NCBI RefSeq assembly: GCF_001577835.2
Contig: NC_029532.1
Span: 5,480,512-5,544,511 of the forward strand
Length of the DNA: 64,000 nt
From: Coturnix japonica
Taxonomy: Eukaryota > Chordata > Aves > Galliformes > Phasianidae
Direction of reading: 5' to 3'
Each line of letters begins with the position of its first letter. Within the stretch, counting starts at the first letter, position 1. Below the pieces are notes generated by a model. That model ran no database searches and was not told where the DNA came from. It was given only the letters and a program-made list of their open reading frames with translations. Position numbers and translations under genes: made by a program. Shown here one piece after another: positions 22,453-49,397 of the stretch.

Positions 22453-25400
22453 TGGTCGGGTCTGTAGGCAAGCATCCCTTCACAGGGTGCCGCTCAATCC
22501 ACATCTTCAGCTGCCCTCCTGCCCGCACAAGCTTAGCACAAATCCCTGCAGAACTGCAAATAAATAGTGAAAACCTCTATGATCCCTTTACACCATGAAA
22601 ATCTCTCACCTCGAGCCAACACAGAACTACCCAACTTCTCCTGAGTGGGAACTGGAGCAAAATGTCACACATCCACAGCTGTGTGCGTGGCAGCTCCTCA
22701 GGACCATTTACAACTGCGGTGGTCGTGCAACAGCATCAAAATCTGATCAAACCATTGTCACATGAGCCCCTCTCACTGCTTTGCCCAAAATGCAGCTGGA
22801 GCCCAGGGAGAAGGGAAACCCAGCTGGCTGCTGGCTGCAGTGTGTGCCAGCCCTGGGCAGTAAGTGCTGGAGCTCTCAGGAGCAAGAAAACATTCCTCAG
22901 GTGCTTTGGGTTTTGTCTTTCCCAGCTGCACGCCTTGGGCTGGTGCTTGATTTGCAGCCAGCACTGTAGGCATGGAGGAATAAAAAACCCACCCCTGGTT
23001 TGCACACGTGTTCCAGCACTGATTGAAAAAGAGAGCCCAAAGCAAAGTGCACAGGGCAGGTGGTAGCTCACCTAAGGGTCTTTGTTCCAACACACGGTGC
23101 TAGACATGGGCTTTGCACATCTTCCGGGGAAGGAACCCAAGGGACTAAGGGCCAGAATTCAGTTCCTGCTCTCTTAAACAGGTAGGAAATCTAGAAAGAG
23201 CAAATTTTAGCTGCTGCTTTTTAAGTGCTTCTGGAAAGCAAATTTCACATTCACATTCCACAGGGCTAATTTTGTGTGGACCAGAGTGCACACAAGAACG
23301 GTGATATATATGGCTGAAAAGTGGTTCCCAGATGCCAAAACCAGGTTCTGGTATGCCGGCCTGGATCCTTCCAGGGTAACACTAACCATGGCTCTCTGTG
23401 AGCACTTCTACTGTTTCAGTACTGTTTCAGCTCAGACGTTACAGAGGAAAGAGGAGACACTGAGAGTTTTGTGTTATATTTATTGCGAGGGTGATAGGTT
23501 GAGTGTAGAATGCACTGAAAGAGGAGTGAGGATCGATGCCAATATTGAATATGAAGAATATGTTCTCCTTTGGGTGAGTGCAGAAGCCACTTTCCCTACC
23601 CCAAGGAGCAGGGGTGAGAAGAAAATAGGTGTAAAATCCCTCCCTTTGCCTTTGTCAGAGCCACTGCCTGAATGCAAAGAGTGATTTAGATAGAACCACA
23701 GACCTTTCTATAGGACTGCAACCCACAGGTGTAGGGAAAGGCCCTACAGGTATAGAGCCCCAGTGTGCTCCTGGCTATGAGACCAGCTCTGTTCACCCTC
23801 AGTGCCCACCCACCCCCTTCTGCACCCGCAGCCTTATCACAGTGAAATAAATTGCCACTTAAAACGTCTGTTCTCTGTGAGGCCTGGCCCCATTTTAGCT
23901 TAGTGATTAATGATTCCTGCTTCCCATCTCCCTGTTGAATAAACCCGTTGTGCGTGGTCCTCATTGATACCTTTGCTTTTTTCCTTTGGGTTTTCCAACC
24001 TTCCCTGCTCCTCTAGCTGGTCATTGCCCATTACAACGTCGCCATTAGTGATGTTTTGTCACCCATTTGCTGTTGATCATACCCTTCTGGTTCTGCTTCA
24101 AGGTTGGGCTGCTTGGATTCCAAAGGTAGAAATAGGTGGGGGTCTTGCAGTGGGGCTGCATATGTGTTTGTCGCTGGTTTCATAGGGGTTTGTTGCTGGT
24201 TTCATGGGGTACAGGGGTTGTGTTGCACTCATAGCTGCTGGAGCACAGTGGCTATGGGAAGGTCTCAGTCGCAGCCCTCCCTGGGCCTGAAATCTCATTT
24301 TCTGAAGAGAAATGGTGTTTCTCTTATGTTTAAAGGCTCAGAAGCCAGAAGGGAATGAAACCAATCTTAGAATTTGGGGGAGTCTGACTCATGACTTTTG
24401 AATGCCTGTGGTTGGCAATCCTGCATAGCTTGTGTTCCTCAACACAATACCACACAACCTCCATGCAAGACTCATTCCACTAAAAGAAAAAGCTTTGTAA
24501 TTTTGCCTTTTAATCTCTTGCATAGCTTAAATTTCCAACCAAGCGTGGTGAGTCTGAAGGCTCCTCCAGGTTCCTGCAGGAACATAAGCTCTGTGGGGAT
24601 AGACAGAACTAGGAAAGGAAAAAATGGCTTTTAAAGGCATTAAAACCCTGTGGCTATGACCATACCTGGGGACACTGCGGTCACTTGTGGCTTTCAGACT
24701 TCCCAAAGGCATTTTTAATAGGAATCTGATGGCGAGAGCAGCTTGGTGGCTTGTTGGTTTGACTCAACATATTGCAAATATCCACGAATGAAACCCTCAC
24801 GCTAACACGACATAAATCACTGTTGTCCACATGTCATGTAAGCACGCAGAGCTTAAGTGCCTTGCCTAACACTGTGCCGTAGGTCACTCTGCAAGGGACC
24901 GGGAGTGTTTCCAAAGGACAACTGTTGGTCTCCTCTTGCTTGGTTCAGTTGCACAGTGGTAGGCCTTAGCCACAGCTAAGGAGAAGAAGTTAGGACTGTC
25001 TGCCAGGGCATTTGTGGGGGGCTTTGTCACATTTTGATCCTCCTGGCAAAGTCCTGGCCTTGCAAGGCTCTCACCCCACTCTGTGATTGCCTTACAGCTG
25101 TCTTTACTGTGTGAAGCTGTGTAGAATTGTTGAATAAGAGGCTCAGTTTCACAGACAGCCCTAGAAAAGAAGAAAGTCTGGGAGATGTCTCACCCTTGAG
25201 TCAATCCAAAGCTGTCCTGGATCAGCACATACCACACCACGCTCCTCCAGCCTGGTTCTCCTGGATGTCTTAATGGGGTTGGGAACAGCAATACTGCAAC
25301 ACACCAGATGGTGCTGGGGCCAGAAAAGGGTCAGTTTTGCCTGGAAAGTGGTTCAGGATGTGTCCTGTGACCGAGATGTGGCTCAGTCCACCAGAAGCAG

Positions 25401-25540
25401 GTCCTGCTCCTCGCTCCAGGGTCTCCACTCCAGGAGGAGAACATTCTGGAGCATCAGTTGCTCTGTTTCTTTGTACTGTGAGTTGTGCGAGGCACTGATT
25501 TGGGATGGAAAAGCTGACCTCAGAGAAAGTGAAGCACAGG

Positions 25541-25670
25541 GTGAGGGTTAGGATTAAGGTTAGGGTTAGAGTTAGCTGGAGCTTTTCCTGCACCATTTGA
25601 GCCCCACCCTTGCTGAGATTCTGCCCCTCCTGCACAAAACGGTGGAGAAAAAGCTCCAGCTAACCCTAAT
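25541..25670. repeat. Telomere-like array with imperfect inverted repeat
   Basis: 25541-25574 holds degenerate TTAGGG units. A 30-bp arm at 25565-25594 pairs with 25641-25670 with about four mismatches and a 46-bp spacer; each arm contains TTAGCTGGAGCTTTT-type sequence next to a TTAGGG unit. It could form a cruciform or hairpin. Confidence 0.8.
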
Positions 25671-25887
25671 CTGTGCATGGGGCTGTTGCTTCATCTACCC
25701 ATGGCTTGGTCCTGGACTCTATGGGAACATCCTCTGCAAGCACACACTGCACCCATCCCCGAGTTAAGAGTGCTTTTCACCCTCCATGCAGGTGCATCTT
25801 GTCTCAATTTACTCCAGCCCCACAAAGCAGTCAATAACATCTGCAAATCATTTCTGACGCTCACGCCAAAAAAACAGCAGATAAAAA

Positions 25888-26215
25888 ACCCTGTCGTCTG
25901 AGCCCGGCCGTCGGTGATTAATGCCGGACCTGCCGGCAGCCTCGGCAGCAGCACCGCGTCTCCCGGCTTTGGGGTGGTGTTTTGGATCCGCTCTGTGCCT
26001 CGTTTTGCTTTCAGGGCTGGTTTTGCTCCCGGTGACGCGATGGCATCGCTCCTGCTGATTTCACGCAGAGGGGCCGGGGCTGCGTAAGCCGCTCTGCTGC
26101 GGCCAGGGATAACACGGCGTGATTTATGGGAGCGATCAGTTGCCACTAGGAGCTGGTTAGGAATTTTCCGATGAAACGGGGATTGCGTCAGAAACCGCTG
26201 AGTCATCTCAAGTGT
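25888..26215. promoter_or_regulatory. CpG island upstream of ADAMTSL2
   Basis: About 30 CpG dinucleotides in 330 bp, ending with a perfect AP-1 site TGAGTCA at 26199-26205. It lies about 1.5 kb upstream of the main ADAMTSL2 CpG island. It may be an alternative first exon or an enhancer; no exon was recognised. Confidence 0.45.
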
Positions 26216-26272
26216 TTCGTAAAGAAAAAAGTAAAAAAGAAAGAAAAAAAAAAAAGAAAAAGAAATCCTTTG
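26213..26272. repeat. A-rich purine tract
   Basis: Long A runs broken by single G residues directly after the CpG island. Possibly an old retroposed poly(A) tail, but no source sequence is visible. Confidence 0.7.
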
Positions 26273-27399
26273 GCTTTAGTGGACTTTTGGTGAAGCACGG
26301 AGACCGAGATCGTCTCGCCTGCTGCTGGCAGCTCCAGCGCCTGAATGGGGACAGCTGCCCCTCACCCCAGCGCTCCCCAGCTCTGAGTGTCACTGTAACA
26401 AGATGGGGTCATTCAGGGTTAGGATCCCACTGGGTTGGGGTCCCGCTGGGTTGGGGTCTCACCCGCAGGGTGCAGGCTCTGGACAAGCCCTGAGCGCACA
26501 GCAGTTCACATAGAGCTGGGCTGAGCTGGCGTCTTCAATGTGAAATATTTTGATGCTGTTTAAATCTCTCATGTTCAGACTTTTCCCTCCTGGTTGTTCC
26601 GAAACGGAAAGGGTTTCCTCCTGCGTGTCTCGGGCTGGGATATTTTGAAACGCAGAAGCTGGGTGAACTCAAGTGCTAAATTTTCCCAGTGTCCTGGTCA
26701 CAGCCAACAGATGGAAAACTCAAAGTTGCAAATCAACCCGGCTGGATGAATTAAAACAGGCTGGCAGACGTTTAGCCAAACAGAAAAAGGAGACTTCATT
26801 TCCCATGTAAATTTTTTGGGACAGATTCCTCAGCTCCTCACTGCCATCCCTGAGTCCAAATTCACAAGGACAAGAGTTATGGCTGCTCCTGGGAGGTTCT
26901 GTACCCCACGCCCCATGTTAGTGGCTCTAGGTGATGGACCGAGGGGCAGGCACTGCTGTGCCCCCAGCCTCACAGCCCTGGAGCTGCTGGTGTTTGATAA
27001 CCACAGTATCCAGGACACCAGTGGTCCCGGTGTGGGGTGCAGACAAAGCTCCCCTCGGAGCCGGGAGCTGGATGACATCCTTCAGGTGTGTTCTACAATG
27101 AGATGTCCCCACTGTGCGTGCAGGGAACACAGCCACATGTCACTGTGTCATCGGCCACACTGAGCCCAGGGAACACAGCCCGTGTGCCGTGCCTGGGCTC
27201 CATACATCACGTACCCACGTGCTGCCGTGCTCCTCTAGCTCCGCTCTGCCCCATGCCGAGCAGACACGACACGTGCGCGGCTGTCACCGAGCCGGAGGGG
27301 GGGCTGTGCATCGAGGCCACCTTATTCCCATCTCCTTTCTTTGGTGTGGCAGAAGCAAGAGCGAACAGCGCTGATTTCCAACAAACCGCACCGAACACG

Positions 27400-27960
27400 C
27401 AGCTTACGGGAATTTCATTCTCTTTTTGCAGTAGAAAAGCCCGTTCCAGCCGGGAAGCCCATCCACAGCCCCGGCCGAGGGGGGGGGAGTTGAAAAGAGC
27501 TGAGGTGGGGACGCATGCGTGCCGCCTCATCCCCCCCTTCCAACCCCCGCCCGGCCTCCCCGCAGGAAACCAGGAAACCGGCTGGCGGCCGCGGGCCGGC
27601 GCCGGGGGAGGCGAGGGGTTAACCGGGGTGGGGGCATCCCGGGCCGAGAGGTGTGAATTCCGCTCGCTCCCCCCCGCCCCGCTTCCCCCCTCGCTATAAG
27701 AGCGGCAGGCGCGGGCTGGGGGGAGCCACTGCGGCTCCTCCTCGCTGCGAGCCCGGCGCCCGGCAGCGCTTTGAAGTCGGAGGGAGCGGCTGCCGCCTCT
27801 GCTCCGGTACCGATACCGTCTCCGCTGCATCGCCCGGCCCGGCCCGAGGGGTCCCCGCCGTCCCGGTGAGGACGGCGCTCGTCCGACCGTATCCCATTGC
27901 GGCGGGCGGGTCTGTATGCAGGTCTGTATGTTTTCCTTCTCTCCCGGTTCCGAAGTGCTT
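27400..27960 (+). promoter_or_regulatory. ADAMTSL2: ADAMTSL2 CpG-island promoter
   Basis: Strongly CpG-rich block with a TATA-like box CTATAAGAG at 27694-27702, which would place transcription start near 27722-27732. A good splice donor, CCG then gtgagg, follows at 27866, so a non-coding first exon of about 27725-27865 is plausible. A matching acceptor with branch-point TGCTAAC and a pyrimidine run lies at 28494. The direction towards ADAMTSL2, the next gene 1 kb downstream, supports the assignment. Confidence 0.65.
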
Positions 27961-28494
27961 GCTGGTGGCTTCTCCCCCCCCCTTCGCCCTTCTTGTATTT
28001 TCCCCTTCTTTTATTTAAGCGTGAAGCTCTTTCGCTGGTTCTAGGATAAACTCTGAGCAAGCTCTTTTATTGGCTTGGAATCAGATGTGTCTGGAAGCCT
28101 TAATGAAAACCAAGTGTAAGGCAAAGCTCAGCCACCTGTCCCCGGCATCCCCGGCCAAGAGCTCTGCGCTTCAATTAATCAATGGATCCGCGATTTGGAA
28201 AGCGTCTGTGCCCTGGAGCTCTGCGTGGGGCGAGAGTGGAGCTGAGCCGGGGGCCGGGAGCCCCGATAGGGATCTGTGCGAGGCAGATCCCACAGCTGTG
28301 CAGGCACTGCCAGCACGTCTGCGCTTCCACAGCTGCATGAGAGCCATTGCAGCAAGCAGAAGGAGCAGGGAAGCCTCTATGCTGCTGCTCTGCAGCCTCT
28401 CTTCCACCTCCCCATTTCCCAAAGGCATTACCTAGTTGCCCTTCAAGGGGAGTTAGCATACGTTGCTAACTTACTACACCGCTTTTTCTTGCAG

Positions 28495-28918
28495 ACACGA
28501 GCTGATTGCTTGGAAGCATGACTTCCTGAAGCCTGCCTGTTTCTGGCTCTTGCAGTGTTGTGGCTTTGAGCTGGGTATTAATGAAGAAAATGCCATTCTG
28601 GGTTATTCCCTTTGTGAAAGGGATGGAAGGCTGACGGTCAGGATGCTGTGTTTCTGCACTCCAGATGCATGTGGTTTCTTCTCTGTAAGAGCAGGCTTCA
28701 AGAAATAGCAGAGAATTAGAGTAGAATAGATGAGAAGGAAACATAATTGCTGTTGGCTTGGCAGATAGCAGCTGAGATGGGATGGGAGCCTGTGCCATGT
28801 TGATGTTTCCTTTAATTAGGTACCACCTCTGGATCAAGCCCTTGCAGTCACTGGTGGTGGGGGTCCTCCCATAGGGCTGCATGGGGTCTTGCTCAGCACG
28901 GCGTGGTTGCTCCGTAGG
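28495..28918 (+). other. ADAMTSL2: Probable ADAMTSL2 5' UTR segment
   Basis: The acceptor ending 'ctttttcttgcag' at 28494, with a consensus branch-point sequence about 30 bp upstream, is the best acceptor before the start codon. An exon opening here would run without interruption into the coding start, giving a 424-nt leader part with short upstream frames, the first being a three-codon frame at 28518. An alternative weaker acceptor ends at 28917, one base before the ATG. Sequence alone cannot decide between them. Confidence 0.45.
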
Positions 28919-46119
<17,201 letters not shown>

Positions 46120-46745
46120 TGTGGGGCTGGGGCCCAGAGCCCTGCAGGTGAGCGTTGGGGATGGATGCTCCTTTCCTCACTCCACTGGCACGGCTTGCTT
46201 TCAGAGCTGCTGTACATTGGTTATCAGAGCTGTACATAGGATCGTGTATATTTGATTCCCCCAACAGCAGCCATTCACGTGGTTTCACAAGGTCTTGTCC
46301 TTTGGTTTCTTTTGCCTATGCAAGTGTGGGGTGGGCACAAACCCATTGGAGTGAAAGCACTGGTGTGTTCCCTAGCAGAGGGGAGGGGGCGAGTACCTCC
46401 TCCTTGATTTATCCCCAATGCTTTCTCACATTTAACATGGTGGGAAGCAGATTCTCATTCACTAAATGAACTCAAGCCCAAGCCCTCTTTTGTAATATGT
46501 AGGTGTATACTTTCTCAGAGGATTTTATCCTGTAACCAAATCTTAGTGCCATAGTCCTTACAAACCCCACCCCACCCCCTGTGTTGCTGGCATATTGTAT
46601 ATAATATGGAAACATAACTGCACTTTATATCACAAAAAAGACGTGCTCTTTTTTAATATATTTGTTTACAGACAGTGAACTTTATCCATGTAATCATTAA
46701 TTTGTACTCATATGTATATTTTAATAAAGTTGTCATATTTATGGT
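46120..46745 (+). other. ADAMTSL2: ADAMTSL2 3' UTR
   Basis: Runs from the stop codon to just past the poly(A) signal. The distal half is AT-rich. It holds five UGUANAUA/U (Pumilio-type) motifs at 46211, 46231, 46245, 46596 and 46713; those at 46231 and 46596 match the full consensus. Confidence 0.8.
46723..46728 (+). terminator. ADAMTSL2: ADAMTSL2 poly(A) signal
   Basis: AATAAA about 600 nt after the stop codon, followed by a T/G-rich stretch, gives cleavage near 46740-46750. Confidence 0.8.
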
Positions 46746-47192
46746 GGCATCTTGTTTTATTCTTCAGTTTGTAGAGGGTGGTTGTTGCTGGGTGCTGGGC
46801 CTGTTCCTGGGGTAGAAAAGCAGCTCCCAGCCCTGGATGTAAGGAAAAGTCCCTGAGTTGGGTCCTTCCTGGCCTTTTGCGGTGGGATTTGGGGTGATGT
46901 GTAGGGTTAAGGACTGCAAGCTTCTAAAGGAGCCTGAAAGCAAAGAGGTTTGGTAGGGAACTAGTGAAAAAAGGGGCTCTGACAGTGGTTATGGCTCCAT
47001 ATCCCTATGGGTAGGGTTCATGGAACATCTCCCCTTGATGCCTGTGCCCAAACCCAGGCTTGTACCTCTCTTGTACACTGAACATCTCACAAAGGGGGAA
47101 ATCCTGCGCCCTTGTGGCACTTCTGCAACCACTGCTCTCTGTTTCACTATGTGGGTACACAAAGGTTGGCCACAAAGCCTGTGTCAAAGTAG

Positions 47193-47202
47193 TTTATTTA
47201 TT
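47193..47202 (-). terminator. FAM163B: Probable FAM163B poly(A) signal
   Basis: On the - strand this reads as two overlapping AATAAA hexamers (TTTATTTATT on +). It is the first canonical signal noticed after the FAM163B stop and would give a 3' UTR of about 1.6 kb. It adjoins a T run on the + strand, so an internal A-rich tract is an alternative reading. Confidence 0.5.
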
Positions 47203-48693
47203 TTTTTTTTTTTTGCTTATTCTTTTTCTTCTTCAATGATTCCCCAAGTCCTGTACAACAGTTTGACAAGTGAAGGTTAAAGAATATCAATCACTTGCTT
47301 ATTTTCCAAGCTACACCAGAAGGAACCCCCCCCCACCCCCCAAAATAGAAGAAGAAATAGGAGAAAGCTGGAACAAGATGTTCACGAGAAGGGTGAAGAA
47401 CTCAAAGGCTGAATGCATTCAAACAAGCTGCTGTGAGTGCTGTACAGCCATGGTCCTGCTGCCTGCAGCGGGTGCTGCAGTCCAATGTGGCCAAACCCAA
47501 GCCCCCAATCCCCTACAGAAGCCCCAAACTATCAAAGTACTGGATTGCAGAGGCTGACTTGTGCTTTTCAAGGTTTCCTAGGGGATTAAGAGCTCTTGTG
47601 GATGAAGCAACGTCTCCAGATGGGCTGCACACACTGTGTGTATGCTGTGGGCTATGGAACAGCGGCACTTCCTTCTCATTGCATCTCTAAAAACAAAGCC
47701 TGACCCCAAGCACAGCACTGAGGCTGTTAGGGTCTATTTGTAGCCATCCCTCCTCTGCAGCAGCAAGCGCTGCCCCAACACAGGCTGATGCTTTTAACCT
47801 GAATAATGCCCATCCTGGGGCAAGAGGGTGTTGTGCAAGAGAAATTGTACACAGGAGACAGCAAGGAGGGAGCTCAGTGTTCTGCCACGTCCCTGGCTGG
47901 GCAAGAAGAGCTGTGGGTGCTTCTATTTGAAAGAAATAATAATAATGGGAAGTAAATCTTATGGTAATCTTCAGAATTAAAGTAGAAATGTGCATGCAGG
48001 GGCGTGTGTGCACACACATGGGTGCACTCTCACTCTGCCAGCACTCAGCTCCCTAGATTAGAAGTAGCATATGGCATCATTTGGAGAGGGGAGGCTCATT
48101 ATTTGGAGAGGGCAGCTGTGGGTGCGTTCCTCCATCTGGAATCATTCCTCCCTCCTTGCCTTAAGTAACTTGATTGATAACCCAGCTGCAGGTCTGAGCC
48201 CACTGCTCCTGCCCCATTGGGACCCAGGGGGAAAACAGCAAATGGGAGGAGAGAGAGGGTGCAGGATGGGGATGGGATGTGCATGGCTGCAACATGGAGC
48301 AGTGGCAGAAGGATGGGCAGCAGCAGCCCAGCTTTGCCAGGGGACTGTGCTGGCTGTGTGCATTTGCACAGCAGGGCCAAGGTGCCACATATCCCTACAG
48401 CACAGCAGCCTTGCAGCTCAAGCTGCTTAGCAGCCTCCCATCACTTGCTTACCACTCTGCCCACCAGCTGCACGTGGAGGACGGGCATTGACACTGTATA
48501 AAAGGATGCACAATATCAAAATCCTCTTTATAAAAGAAAAGAAGAAAAGAAAATGCAATGCAGCACTAGAAAAACCTCATGTCCCGGCTGCCCACCAACC
48601 CACCCCCACTTCCCCCCCTTTTAATTCTTGCTAACCTTTATACTGAAGTTTAGCTCACCTCTGCCTATGCAGCAATACATTCAACTCCTTCCT

Positions 48694-48715
48694 CCCCCCC
48701 CCACCCCACCCTCCC
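48694..48715 (-). promoter_or_regulatory. FAM163B: G-quadruplex motif in FAM163B 3' UTR
   Basis: Read on the - strand: four G runs of at least three, separated by single nucleotides, 80 nt after the stop codon. One-nucleotide loops predict a very stable parallel quadruplex in the RNA. Confidence 0.7.
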
Positions 48716-48794
48716 TCCTGCTTTTTTGTTTTAATATTATTTCAAAACACTATCGTGGATTTATATATAAGAAGTCCTCCATGCGGTGCCGGGC

Positions 48795-49397
<603 letters not shown>

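Larger units (their letters stand above)
21660..27400. other. Divergent MYMK-ADAMTSL2 intergenic region
   Basis: No gene was recognised. The 411-nt frame at 23274-23684 has no known counterpart. Contents are a CR1 tail near 22.4 kb, a 22-bp tandem duplication near 24165-24210, a telomere-like inverted repeat at 25541-25670, a CpG island at 25888-26215, a purine-rich A tract at 26213-26272 and a 16-bp tandem pair near 26426-26457. The region separates two divergently transcribed genes and probably holds enhancers for one or both. Confidence 0.6.
47180..48794 (-). other. FAM163B: Probable FAM163B 3' UTR
   Basis: No other gene was recognised between the two convergent genes. The segment contains a G-quadruplex-type motif on the - strand (48694-48715), a second G-rich block (47326-47341) and a 14-bp alternating GT/AC palindrome (48004-48017). 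Extent depends on the poly(A) site chosen. Confidence 0.5.

Noticed and set aside
25541-25580. Telomere-like repeats as evidence of a chromosome end.
   Set aside because: Only a few degenerate units flanked by unique sequence on both sides; interstitial at best.
27207-28060. Long arginine/proline-rich frames on the - strand over the ADAMTSL2 promoter.
   Set aside because: Expected by-product of a CpG island; no splice structure or homology that would support a divergent gene.
28463-28708. 81-codon frame overlapping the ADAMTSL2 leader.
   Set aside because: Its ATG lies before the strong acceptor at 28494, so it is not in the inferred mRNA; product has no recognisable feature.
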